A DNA stretch of 64,000 nt from Narthecium ossifragum (GCA_963920575.1 OY986969.1:20569288-20633287); one strand, 5' to 3'; shown: positions 10,914 to 22,200, numbered from the stretch's first letter. A program made the numbers and translations. The notes: generated by a model not told the origin, from the sequence alone.

Positions 10914-13710
10914 TGAGTAGAGGATAGTTTCTTTTATCATGTTTCACTCCGCGTTGCTTGCAAGAAGTACAAAGCCTAGCTTTTGCAACTTGCTTCTCCA
11001 ACGTTGACTTCAAGCGCTTCCCACACCCCTTAGGTCTTGGTCTTGCTATATCTGGTTCCTTGATACACAGCTCACTAGTATCCACCATGTTTCCCACACT
11101 TGAGGAAACTTGTAAAATTTCATCATTTTCCACAATTATTTCCACATCCATGACTTTGTCTTTCCTTTTATCTGCTTTCATCTTTTGAATTTGCTCTCTA
11201 ATATCACGTAAACTGCTCATGGCGAACGAGAATGTCTCATTCTCATCAAGTGCGTCATCAATAAGTTGGTTGGCAACATAACTTAACTCAGACCTTTTTG
11301 TCCTGCTAACAGAACAATCATCCACATTTTTCACCCTAACTGTGGCACTCCTTGTCCAACGGTGCTAAATATATTCCCCAGGTAGCATCATGTGATTGAG
11401 ATACTTCAACACAGCTAACAAATGCCTACATGGGATGCCATGGAACTCCAAAAGCTTACATGGCCATTTTCCCATATTTGTTTCCTTACAAATGACAACC
11501 TTTTTTTGGCTTTCTTTTCCTAATTCTTGGATGAGATATACCTTCCCACCCTCATCTTCACCACCAACGAAGATATTATGCGTCAAGCTTGATACAACTT
11601 CTTCTTGGAACTTATAAAAGAGCTTTTTGGTATAAATTTGTGACATTTGTTTCTCTAAAGACCATGCAGTTTTCAGCTTTGGTTGATAATCAATGGTGCG
11701 ATGCTCGTCCTCCAATGCATCTTGTCGCTGCTCTTCAAGACCATTAGTAAACCTTGCATAAAAGTCCAACAAAGTATTCTTTTCAGTGGAGTATTTCTTT
11801 AAGAAACTGTTCAAGCTTTCACTCCTTTGGCTACTATGCATCCCCGCAAAGAAACAATTCTTCAAATAAAGAGGGATCCATTGATTTCTCATTTCATACA
11901 TGCTGGCCAACCAATCATTGTCACTGAGGTGATGTTCTGTTATAATGCTTGCCCAAGTTGCACAAAACTCCTCATCAGTCTCGGTATTCCAAATACATGA
12001 AGTTATTTTCTCAATGACTTCAATTTTATTTTCTATCCCTCCTAACTTCTCAGTCAACTTTTTGGTTATGTGCCAAATACAAAACCTATGACGAGCAAAG
12101 GAAAAAACCTATTCGAAGAAGGAGAGAGGGATTAGAGCAGTGATGAACATGACAGATTGAAGCTAGCTAATATGAGATCATACAAAATAAAATACTCCAA
12201 ATGTATATGCTTTCTATAGGATATTTTCCATGATAAAAACAAAGAGAGAGGAATTGAACCTGATGGATGGCAGCTCTCATTGCAGGATCTTGATCTATTA
12301 TAATTGTGATAGGATGTCTACCACTTGCTTCAAACCAAGTTTCAAACAACCATATAAATGAATCGATGGTTTCATCCTTCATAAAGCCACATCCGAGAAT
12401 CACTGTGTTGAAGTGGTTGTCTATTCCAGAAAATGATGCAAAAATCATCGAATACTTGTTAGTGTTATATGTTGTATCAAATGCTAACACTTCCCCGAAG
12501 TTTCTGCACTGCAATCTGGACTGCACATCCATCCAAAAACAATGTGTCAGCTTGCCCTCCGTATCACATAGAATATTGAAAAGAAACTCGGGACTCTTTT
12601 TTTGCTTTCCTCTGAAAATTTCTAACAGCAACTCTACATCATGCCCTCTAACCTCTTCTCTCATATCCCTCTTCAAATTCCAAGCATCTCTCTTTGTGAA
12701 ACCAATCTTGTCATGTCCTCCACTCTCATTTCGTAGGATTCCCATTGTTTGTGAAATACGGATGTTCACTGACTGGTGATCCTTAAAGAGCCTCTGCTTG
12801 GCTTCAACTATTTTTCGGCGATTTCTAAGGAAATGTCTCCTAGTGGGGGTGCACAACTCGTGATTATGTTCTTCCACAAATTTTCCCACGATATATTGTC
12901 TTGTAGCCATATCCAACTTAAATCGCACCATAGCCTTACAATCAGTCTTTGCCGTGCCACATTTTCTGACCGTCGATCTATCTTCCCACTTACCATGCTT
13001 GTAACAAACCAAGATCCTTTGACTCACCACTCTTTCGTCACTGCCCTTCACATTTTGATTTTTCTTTACATCTTTAGCAAAATCAAATCCAACAGCACAT
13101 GCATATGTTGCATAGAAGCTTTCACACTCATCCAAAGTATTAAAAGTCATACCGATAGTTGGTATTAATTTAGAATCCACCTTTGGCACACCCTTATAAA
13201 CAGTGGCACTCTGACTGCTATCATCAATCTCCCTTGAAACATGATCTGTTGTTTCACTGTCAACTTGGGAACTACATAAAAAAGAATTAACAATGCATCA
13301 GTTATAGTGGAAAGAACTAATAATGCAAGTTACATAGTTCTATTCAACTTGATGGGATATACATCCATTTATTAAAAATTGCATAGAGAATGAATTAATA
13401 TCCATGCAATGTGTTAGGAGAAATAATAAGCAAAATCTTTCTAATGCAATTCTGAATTGAAGAGAACCACAATTGTTTTTCTGATCAACAAAAGAATTTT
13501 TATGAATCATACAAAGGAATTCCATACACGCAGGAATGAACACCTAGAAGATATGAGCAACTAATGGACAACTAATTTTTATGAATCATACAAAGGAATT
13601 CCATCCGCAAGGAATGAAGAACTAAAATCTAGATGAGAACAAAAAAATGATGGAAAATTAGCAAAAAATCCTGCTCTATCTCACCTCTTGAAGAGCTCTG
13701 GGTCATCCAT
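10914..13710 (-). pseudogene. FAR1/FHY3-type MULE transposase, one nonsense codon
   Basis: Exon 1 (13685-13710, 26 bp, in the right TIR) encodes MDDPELFK. Exon 2 is 12260-13271 and exon 3 is 12108 down to about 10914, where a GTAAGT donor implies a further exon. Exons 1 and 2 total 1038 bp and join in phase 0 to exon 3. Exon 2 carries the FAR1 DNA-binding domain (from about residue 45; zinc-ligand region CGTAKTDCKA, then EEHNHELCTP) and the start of the MULE transposase domain, with DTTY and IIIDQDPAMRAAI as expected for acidic catalytic residues. Exon 3 gives RHRFCIWHI, then a SWIM zinc finger (CKLLEFHGIPCRHLLAVLKYL region). An in-frame TAG at 11365-11367 interrupts just before the conserved HRWTRSA motif; the frame then stays open to 10914 with a CxxC C-terminal region. 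The enzyme would bind TIRs and move the element. Here it is probably truncated. Confidence 0.88.
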
Positions 13711-14304
13711 AGCGAGAGGAGCGAGCTCTGGTCGGGGGCTGGCCGGCCGCGGGGTGACGATGGTTGGTGGAGAAGCGGTGGCTGTGGAGGAGCTGCGACC
13801 TGGAGATCTGGTGGGACGGCGATCTGGTGACAGGTGATGGCGAAGCTTGGAGTAGCTGAGAGCTGGAGTGGAAGGTCGAGGGCGGCGCGGCGCTCGAGGC
13901 TCAAGGGGGGAGGAGCGATGGAGATCGGTGATGGCGAAGAAGGGGAGATCGATGGCGCTCGAGGGCGGTAGTGGCGAAGCTTGGAGTAGCTAAGAGCTGG
14001 AGTGGAAGGTCGAGGGCGGCGCGGCGCTCGAGGCTCGAGGGGGGAGGGGCGATGGAGATCGGTGATGGCGAAGAAGGGGAGATCGACGGCGCTCGAGGGC
14101 GGTAGTGGCGAAGCTTGGAGAAGCTGGAGTGGAAGCTCGAGGGCGGTAGTGGCGAGACCGTCGACGGGGCAGAGATGTAGAGGAAGAAACTGAGGGAGGT
14201 AGGGCGATGGACCTCGGTGGACTTATATTCGATCCTGACCGTCCGATCAGAATCGTGGTTTGGTATGTAACACTTACCGAACTGGTTCGCCACCGAAAAT
14301 TTCC
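13500..14304 (-). repeat. Right TIR of the MULE, with promoter/leader and first exon of the transposase
   Basis: Inverted copy of the left TIR. The minus-strand exon 13685-13710 (ATG at 13710-13708) has the same coding sequence as the left-TIR exon and ends in the same donor, but splices to the transposase exon at 13271. The left/right difference in TIR length comes mostly from the number of GC-rich internal repeats. Confidence 0.88.
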
Positions 14305-15551
14305 CTATATATATAAGTTCACCTTCATCTGTAAATAGGAACACATAGGGAAAGAAGAGAGAGGCGTGATGTGATGCGATGCGGGAGAATAACAAGGGGA
14401 ATCCAAGGAGTAGTACCTTCTATATATTTTATTACTCATGACTCCAGCGGCAACGGTGGCCCTTCCCTTTCGTATGGTAAACCGTGAACGAGGAGTCAGA
14501 TGCGGCGGATGAACATGAGTTACAAGGACACGTTGCGGTATGGCGACGGCTCCTCACAAGAGAATGAGTTACAAGGACACGTTGCGGTATGGCGACGGCT
14601 CCTCACAAGAGACATTCGCGCCAGTCGGTTTCTGCTGCTCATTTTGCTTTGTTTTTATGATTCCATCGCAGCTCTATGATTTTGTAATTGTGTGACAATG
14701 CGAGTCATCAAAATAACAAGATTTATTTTTTCTATGCTCAATACAAGATACAGCAACAAAACTGCCTACAAGCTCCAGTCCTAACATCAATTGATGTGCT
14801 TGTTACCCTCTTCCTTCCGTGTGTGGATGTGGACCACTATGGAAATAGTCTTCAATTTGTTGTTAGCTTCCAGTTTATTCTAAGGAAATCAATGTTCTAA
14901 AAACTTTTGTGCTCGTGTTTCCACATGTTCAAAACTCTTGCCCATCACAAGATTCACTACTCGTCTCTCTGCAGATACTCATATCGCAAAAGCTCTTTTA
15001 GAATGAGATTCATCATACAGCCTGCACAGAAGTCCGTGACTCTTTATAATGTTGAATAGCCGCCATTATTCAACAGGAAAAACTTCGTTATCCTATAGCC
15101 GCAGCCACAAGTAAAAAAAGTTCAAAACCTTTCCTCCCTGCTGCAATGCATGGCAACTGCTGATATCACCCAACTCCATACATGTTCTCAACGTCATTTA
15201 CATATTCGAGAATCACGGATATACAAAAACAAATATGAAAAAATGATAATTTTATTGAAAATAAGATTCATTATACATACTGCCACTGGCCACTCGTAAG
15301 AACACAAGCAAGCCCCGAGGATGACTAGCATGAAAAGGAAAAATCACCACGAAACGAACAAGCTAAATAGCAAAATTACCTTTACACAACCACAAATCAT
15401 TACATTGTGCATGTCATAATATTTAACATCAAACAGACCCCAGTGTATCCAGCATGCTTTCATTTGAAAAAAAACCAGATATTGCACATGCTCTCAGAAA
15501 ACACTACATTAGAATTATGGATTGCATTGAAGCAGCCAGTGAAATCAATGA
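14305..15551. other. Intergenic spacer downstream of the syntaxin gene
   Basis: No gene recognised. It holds the right flank of the MULE, a 49-bp tandem duplication (14515-14612) and AT-rich sequence that would include the 3' UTR of the minus-strand syntaxin gene immediately below 15552. A short plus-strand frame at 14688-14900 has no family signature. Confidence 0.5.
14515..14612. repeat. Perfect 49-bp tandem duplication
   Basis: Two adjacent copies beginning ATGAGTTACAAGGACACG start at 14515 and 14564, with no differences seen. It appears to be a recent local duplication. Confidence 0.95.
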
Positions 15552-18500
15552 TCATGCTGCAAGGACTATGATCAAGATCAGCAGGACAATCCCGAAAATA
15601 ACTAAGAGCAGGCAACTCTGCACAGACGAAACAATCGTTACCACAATCGTAGAAAAAACGTACTCCGATAAGAAACGACAGGCCAGATTAGGGACATACC
15701 AGAGAGGACTTTGACCTCTGCGTTTTGGATGCTTTTGCAAGTTGAGTCTTAGCCTGTGCAGTTGCTGCAACCGAGTTCTCGATATGGGAGTGAATATCAT
15801 CTGCAAATAGCAGACATTAGGCCGAAAATCATAAAAAAGTTACCATTGTCAGCTAAAAATCTGTATTAACTTACCAATCGTAACTCCTTGATCATGAACC
15901 AGAACAGCAAGGTCTTTGAAAATTTCATTCACCTCACCAATTTGATTTTGAATCTCCTGTATGCCCTGCTCTCGCTCCTCAATGATAGCCTCGTTGAAAA
16001 CAATCTCGTTATCCAATAGCAGTACCTCTTGTCTAGAATGCATACCAAAGAAGACCAAGCTACTAATCAGAAAGTCGCAAGGTGTGATATTTAAGAAGCA
16101 AGTTGTATGCCCTTTGTAGGAAAGAAATTGGACAATGAAGAAGCGACGAACAGCTGGCTATAAGAGCAGAGTGGCCAATGTTTTGAACTATGCAATCAGT
16201 TATTCTCAGGCAATAGATTACATATATCATTTAGTCACTTTACAGGTTGTACTAAAAGAGAGGTGGAGCTGCCCTCCTAGAAAACAAATAATCATGGTGC
16301 AAACAAAGCATTACTATTAGAGGAAACATCACGACACTCATATTATAATCATTGCAATAGTCAACACTTGAATGTACAGGTCTAAATAATTTGGCCTGCT
16401 GTCATGAATAATGAAACATTTAAATTAAAAAGTGAGCTGTAGTGTAATTCGAATTTCCTCGGAGTAAGCATGTTCCTCATAATATTTTTTTGCCTGATAA
16501 TTACATCCTCATAAAAGTTATTATCCATTTTATGCACATTCTAAAAGTGCGCCATACAAAGTTCCTGCCTAAGATGCAAACAGTTCTTATAATTGGTGTC
16601 ACAAATTCGTAAAGACTATAAAGGATGAAGTGTGGTCAGATATCCTCAAATGATCGGCTGCAGAGAGGCTTCTGCCTCAAGGCACCTATTTAGGTTTAAT
16701 AGATGATTAAGCAATTTTAAACTTGCTCTTGGTATGCATAGATAAGGATTAGAAGATAATTCTGATCATGAACCAGAACCATTAGATCCAAGGCCTATGT
16801 TTGACAAGAATTGATTCCAAAATCAAGGATCATTGGAAGGCCATAGTACTTTGCTCCAAAAGTTATTGAAAGACGAAGCAAGAGATAGACGCATGACAAC
16901 CTACAAAACTAGCATATATTATAATATAGAAATTTACTTTAAAAATTATTCTGAGAACAAATACTTTTTCCTTAAATAGCCTAAATTTATTTAATAAATG
17001 ATATGGGAAATTGCTACTAATAAGCCATGAAACAACTTCAAAAAATAGTACATGTTGAAGCATTATGTAAGCTTACTAGTTTATGGACGTTTCGCTGTAG
17101 TCCTATAACCGAAAAAAAGCATGATGAATCACTGGCAATGCTACTAAGCAATGAAATATAGATATGACAGACAACAAGAAAGCAATTCATTCATATGACA
17201 CGTGCATGCAGACCGCTGACTTTAAAAGAGCACTCTCATATAAACCCAGCACCAAAGGTATGTTTATAGCAAGTTTTTAACAAACTAAAATGGCACTAAT
17301 ACGGATATACAAATGATCACAACTTTGAGAAACCCAATCAGCTTCTTGTATAACCATAGAATCACCAAAATTGTTTACCTTCTAGACTCCACAAGGAGTG
17401 CACGTTGTTCAGGTCCTTTCTCAGAATTCAGATCTATCTCACTTGCTATATAGCTGCATAACGATAATCAGGAGATGATATAAGACAAACATGAGGATAT
17501 ACAAGGAAAAAAGCGTGCAAACTCGTTGTCAATCTTATTGTTCAAATTAATATGTGCAAGATACCTCGAGGGAAGAATTGCTTGGGGAACGAAAGGCGCA
17601 TATGCAGTTTCTCGTTCAGCTGCAAGACGTTGGGCTTTCTGAAATTCTTTCAGAACTGCCTGAAAATCCTTTGCGAGTTTTGCATCAGCGATCCTTTTGC
17701 TTGCCTGAAAGTAAGAAATTGGATTATAAGATAGTGTCAGAAGCTATTACATTTTAAACGTGTCACCAGGAAAGGGGACATGCGACTTCTAGGGATTAAT
17801 AAAACCCTTCTTGAAACAAGGTCAAATTTCTCCAGTATTATCAATCACTAAACAAGCCAGTAAAAGTCACAACAACTTGAATGATTGGTTAGCTATAATA
17901 TCCAAACTATTCTACAGTACCGAACAAGCAAAATATTCTTAAATGCAATCAGGAAGCTAAAAAGGCCTTTGTGCGTGTCAAAAGCCAGTAGGCCTGTAGG
18001 CCTGTAGGCAAGAGAAATCAAAGAAAAATTATCAACACTCACACTAGCTTCACGGTGATGATCTGTTTCACTGGCTTGTTTAAGCTTTGCTGAAGTATCT
18101 TTAACTAGTTGTCCAATATGTAGTCGTGCCTTGTGCCTGCCACAAAACAACTTAATCAGAAGAGGCTTATCGAGCTAAACTTGAACCATTTACAGCAAGC
18201 AATAGCAACTTAATAAATTGCATCTTATGTAAAACAATACATGTCAATTGTTTCCACATCAGAATAAGACCCGTCATTGATATCCCATATAGTTTCAAGA
18301 TGCTCCTTGTCGTTCCAGAAAACTGGAGATGGTAATATTGTTTACGATTTGGTGCTATATAGTGGAACTTGAAACCAAGCACAAAGATTATACAACCAGC
18401 TACTGAATCGAGCTCTACAAATAATTGATTTCGCAAAGAAAGATTTGTAACAAAGGCAACCTATGTAGCTATGCTATTCAAAAACAGAAAATAACAAGAA

Positions 18501-19289
18501 TGTTATTTTGAACAAAGCAATTGTGGCTTGAATGATGATTTGTAGCAAGCATTTTCTTGAATAACTGGGTATTCGAAGTGGATGCGTCACAAGATTTGGT
18601 TAATGAAAAGGCAGCGATAGCTGTGGTGTTGGACAGGAACAATGGAAAACATTGGATTAAAGGTATGGAGGTTTCAGCAATCAATTCCATTGAAGCTGAA
18701 TCTATAGCTGTGATGAAGGCATTAGAATGGGCTGTAGAGAGATGTAGAAGACGAATCATCATTGAAACAAATGCTAAAGATGTGGTGGAGATGATTAATG
18801 GCATTAGAATATGGCCGAGAACGGTGGAGAAGTTTGCTAAACAGATTTGGAAGCTGGTACAGGGCTTCGAATCCGTGTTGTTGTGTCGCTAAATGGTGCA
18901 GAATTAATTGTACCAGTTTTGAGTGGCAGCAGGAGAATGGGGTGGAGGCCCTAACTAATTTGCTGTAAATAAGACAGCCTACGGGCTCAATTCATCAAAA
19001 ATCATCAATCAAAAAAAAAACAGGAAGGAGCACTGGAAAAAGCTTACGAATAGAAAGCAAAGAAAAACAGAGAAAGGGGATGAAAAAGAAGGATAGCTTA
19101 CAGTTTCTCGCGGAGCTCGGGGGTGTCCTTGGGCGTCCCGAGGGTGTTAACGAGCCTCTGGAAGGTGGATACGGCAGTATTGATCTGGAAAACCCCGGAC
19201 GCGACCGCCTGCGTCGGGTCCTGCTTCCCGTTTATCAGATCCCTCCGCCCCGCCAGCGGCCGCCCCGATTCCAGATCTTCGAAGCTCAT
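15552..19289 (-). CDS. SYP22: Qa-SNARE syntaxin of the SYP2 family (SYP22/VAM3-like)
   Basis: Seven exons on the minus strand: 19102-19289, 18043-18136, 17565-17704, 17379-17453, 15875-16032, 15700-15800 and 15552-15617. All introns are GT..AG. The coding length is 822 bp, exactly 274 codons including the stop, giving 273 aa (Arabidopsis SYP22 is 268 aa). The start [10 protein letters not shown] matches the family start. An N-terminal regulatory helical region is followed by the SNARE helix (about residues 175-235) with its central zero-layer Gln in VHDQG at about residue 214, then a C-terminal membrane anchor [19 protein letters not shown] with almost nothing beyond it, so the protein is tail-anchored. 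SYP2 proteins act at the prevacuolar compartment and vacuole, pairing with Qb-, Qc- and R-SNAREs for vacuolar membrane fusion. No damage was seen. Intron 1 carries an antisense RNase H fragment. Which SYP2 member it is (21, 22 or 23) is not certain. Confidence 0.95.
18557..18962 (+). pseudogene. RNase H-like (RVT_3) fragment, antisense in SYP22 intron 1
   Basis: The plus-strand frame 18557-18892 reads as a plant RNase H-like fold: EVDASQD for the first Asp, [18 protein letters not shown] for the catalytic Glu helix, and [16 protein letters not shown]. Such domains occur at the C-terminus of plant LINE polyproteins and as stand-alone genes. Compared with the copy at 49305-49732, about 43 bp is deleted here after VLL, which removes the end of the domain. 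It was present before the segmental duplication, because both copies have it at the same intronic position. Confidence 0.8.
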
Positions 19290-19540
19290 CTCTTGGGCTT
19301 AAGGAAAGGAGCGGGCGATCGAGGCCGACAAAGAACGACGGGTTGTCCAGCTGGTGAGGAAGAAGGGCAGAGAGGAACGGATGATCTCCGCGTGGGATAA
19401 GAGGCAAAGGATCGGGAGAGGCAAGTGAGGAAGATGGAAAACTTGCTGGAAGATGATCTCCGCGTGGGATAAGAGGCAAAGGATCGGGAGAGGCAAGTGA
19501 GGAAGATGGAAAACTTGCTGGAAACCGTTTCCGGTCATAA
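19290..19540 (-). promoter_or_regulatory. SYP22 leader and proximal upstream region, with a 91-bp deletion
   Basis: The sequence next to the ATG is CTCTTGGGCTTAAGG. In the copies at 47680 and 50057 the same word lies 91 bp further from the ATG, separated by a GC-rich leader that contains AAACACTAACCCTA-type words. The intact gene therefore lacks 91 bp of leader, with a GAG microhomology at the junction. A spliced leader is unlikely because no GT donor is present. No TATA box was identified with confidence. Confidence 0.7.
19381..19524. repeat. 72-bp tandem duplication upstream of SYP22
   Basis: Two copies starting ATGATCTCCGCGTGGGATAA begin at 19381 and 19453. The related copies near 48245 and 50550 have a single version, so the duplication arose in the intact gene's leader region. 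Confidence 0.93.
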
Positions 19541-19839
19541 TATGGCTAAACCGGTTCCGGTCACAATATGGCTAGAAACATTTGACTGAAATGGGCTTCA
19601 ATGCAACGGATTCCACGGAAACAAACACCTCAACTATCATTCCATTCCAATCATTCCAACTAATTTTTCACGAAAACAAACACAAAAAGGAGAAAAAAGA
19701 AATAACAACCAAACACTCGCTTTATCCTGGGATAAGATAAAGGGTGATTCCTATACCGGGATAGAAACTATCGTGGGTTCCAGCATTTATATCTGGAGAT
19801 TCATTTCTTTCATCGCATAAACATTTTTGAATATTTTAT

Positions 19840-20640
19840 TCAGAATTACCGATGAATATATGTATTATAATATTAATGAAACGAGAAAATATTATTAATT
19901 AAATTATATGCATTATCATATTATATGTATTATCATATTATTAAGTAATTGATTAAAGCCAAGGTGAATATTATATGTATTATCATATAATTAATTAAAC
20001 TACCAATATGTCTCATAAAAATTTCAAAAGTGGAATTTGCTTATTTTATATTATTTTAATAATATATATGAAAATAATATTTTTATATATATATAAATGT
20101 GTCCGCATGGGGATGCATTGATGTGTATGACCATGTCATGTGACGATGCGATCCTTCTTCGCATCCGTCGTAGGTGGAGGCCAAGTGTACGTCGCCAGCG
20201 ACGAACGTCCTCAACATGACCGAGCCATACGACCCCGTGGAGGACGGACGGGCATCGATGTCGACGATGGTGGAGGAGCGGGCGTCCGTCGGAGATGGCA
20301 AATAACCGGGCGTGTTGGTATGAGAGGGATTTGCCGATGGAGGTGTCGAACAGAATGGGTGGGATAATAATATTATACTTTATTATAATATATTCATATT
20401 GATTATGTCGAATATGTTATTCAGTAGTTGAGGTGAATATATGCGTCATAATATTATGTTATTCATAAGTTGATGTGAATATATGCATCATAATATTAAT
20501 AAAACGTGAAAATATTATTAATTAAATTATATGGTTTATCATATTATATGTATTATCATATTATTAAGTAATTTATTAAAGCCATTATCATATTATTAAT
20601 TAAACTACCAATATGTCAAATAAAAAATTCAAAAGTGGAA
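19840..20640. repeat. Direct AT-rich repeats around a GC-richer core
   Basis: About 190 bp of very AT-rich sequence (phrases such as ATTATATGTATTATCATATT and ACTACCAATATGTC) occurs near 19840-20035 and again near 20440-20640, in the same orientation. The GC-richer block 20100-20370 between them recurs at 51130-51338. No coding function recognised. Confidence 0.75.
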
Positions 20641-20690
20641 TTTACTTTCCACCTCACCAATCACTGATCCTATTCCACCTTTTTCATCCA

Positions 20691-21513
20691 AGGGCGTGTT
20701 TGGTTGGCTTGAAGTTGAGTTGGAATCACTTTTTTTGAAATGACTCCAACCACTTCGGTTGTTTGGTGGTGTTGATGTAAGATTGAAGTCACTTCAAGCC
20801 ACTTCACCCCCAAGACAATTTTAGCTCCCACTTCTGAATTTGACTTCCGGTGATTTTGGCCCAAAGTCGTTGAAGTGGCTCGCCAGGAAGTGGCAAATAG
20901 TATAAATAATATCATTCTATAATAAAATATTAATATAAGTGGGTCCTACATGCCACTTGTCACCTCATGATTGGTCCACATCACCCAAAATAGTATTATT
21001 TTAATATTTTAATTTTTAAATTATTAAAATATTAATATAAGTGGGTCCTACATGCCATGTGTCACCTCGTGATTAGTCCACTTCATCCAAAATAGTATTA
21101 TTTTAAATTTTTAATTTAAAAATTATTAAAATATTAATATAAGTGAGTCATACATCTCATGTGTCACCTCGTGATTGGTCCACATCATCCAAAATAGTAT
21201 TTATTTTAATATTTTTAATTTAAAAATTATTAAAATATTAATATAAGTGTGTCTTACATGCCACGTGTCACCTCGTGATTGGTCCACAACAGCCAAAATA
21301 GTATTATTTTAATATTTTAATTTAAAATTATTAATATTATAATAATTTAATATTAAAAATATTATTAAAAATCCCTGAAATTGCCCACAGTTGGGAGTGA
21401 CCATATCTCCATTTCAAGCACCAACCAAACATCAGAATTCAGAAAATCCCAAAAAGTCACTCCTCAGAAAGTCACTCCACTTCAACTCACTTCTCAGCAA
21501 CCAAACAGGCCCT
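20691..21513. mobile_element. MITE-like element, 823 bp
   Basis: The ends are imperfect inverted repeats, AGGGCGTGTTTGGTTG at the left and CAACCAAACAGGCCCT at the right, with further inverted similarity inside (GAAGT..GAGTTGGA against TCCACTTCAACTCACTTC). There is no coding capacity. The internal part is a tandem array. The AGGGC..TGTTTGG ends are typical of plant hAT- or Harbinger-derived MITEs. The target-site duplication is not clear, so the superfamily is open. Confidence 0.75.
20924..21335. repeat. Four tandem copies of a ~102-bp unit inside the MITE
   Basis: Units start at 20924, 21026, 21128 and 21232 with AAAATATTAATATAAGTG. Each contains a conserved island (ATGTGTCACCTCGTGATTGG with small changes) within AT-rich sequence. 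The island is more conserved than the AT-rich remainder. Confidence 0.9.
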
Positions 21514-22200
21514 AACACCATTTCATTATCTCAAGTAATCATTACTTCATTATCCCTACTTTTCAACCAAACACTAAAGTGGAATAACTTTTATCCCACA
21601 ACTTATCCCATATACTAATCCCTATCCTCTCTAATCTCAGAATAGACTATTTCGTAACCAAACGGGACAAAAGAGAAGAGAGAAGAGAGAAGAGAGAAAA
21701 GAGAGAAAAAGAAGAGGGTTCGAATTAATTTCTAAATCGATTGTATATAACGTGGGTTTTTGTTGTCGATTTTTTTGACAGAAGAAGAGAAGTCTTCATA
21801 ATTAATTAATTAAGATTAATCGTAAAGGAGTCGGAAAGACGGAGGTAAATACTAATTAGAAGAAGGTATTTTTACTTATATGTCCAGTCCAGAGAGGCTC
21901 GATGGGTCCCACGCCAACCAGTTGGACTTGAACGGTCATAATAGAGGGATCTCTCTATCATATTGGAACAACGAACACATAGGGCTCGTTTGGTACGGGG
22001 ATAAAAGTTATCTCGGGATAAAAGCTATTTCAGGATAAATAGTAATGATTACTTGGGATAAGGAAAAAATAGAGAGGAGTAGTAGGTGGAATGAGGATAA
22101 CTTTATAATGAGTGTTTGGAGATAAAGTATGAGATAAGAGGAATATTCCTCACTTAACCCCGGGGTAATATCTAATGCTATGCTCAAAGACAACATGTCA
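21514..22200. other. MITE fragments and displaced SYP22 upstream sequence
   Basis: 21514-21660 and 21985-22180 hold words resembling MITE arms (CTCGTTTGGTACGGGGATAA and its counterpart AACCAAACGGGAC). 21665-21850 matches the GA-rich block plus TAATTTCTAAATCGATTG and GGAGTCGGAAAGACGGAGG. In the tandem units that block lies within about 0.6 kb of exon 1. It is therefore probably ancestral SYP22 5'-flanking DNA pushed about 2.4 kb away by insertions. Confidence 0.65.

Larger units (their letters stand above)
7467..14304 (-). mobile_element. Complete Mutator-like element (FAR1/FHY3-transposase MULE), 6.8 kb
   Basis: The ends are inverted copies starting GGAAATTTTCGGTG at 7467 and on the complement at 14304. 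Long TIRs of about 0.8-0.9 kb flank a minus-strand FAR1-type transposase and a plus-strand GRF zinc-finger gene transcribed inward from opposite TIRs, plus a captured host exon and a palindrome array. The AT-rich flanks are compatible with the 8-11 bp target duplication usual for MULEs, but an exact duplication cannot be read. The two-gene layout recalls maize MuDR (mudrA/mudrB), although the second gene here is not mudrB-like. The transposase has one nonsense codon, so this copy is probably not autonomous unless that codon is read through. Confidence 0.9.
17724..20296. repeat. Source copy of a 2.6-kb segmental duplication (partner 48447-51338)
   Basis: This stretch spans the edge of intron 2, exon 2, intron 1 with its RNase H fragment, exon 1, the leader and the AT-rich upstream region. 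It is matched in the same orientation by 48447-51338. The left breakpoint lies at GATTGGATTATAAG and the right one after GTCCGTCGGAGA. The partner is about 0.3 kb longer, mainly because of leader sequence missing here. Confidence 0.9.

Noticed and set aside
11396..13168. Plus-strand frames at 11396, 12306 and 12776
   Set aside because: They are shadows of the minus-strand transposase exons.
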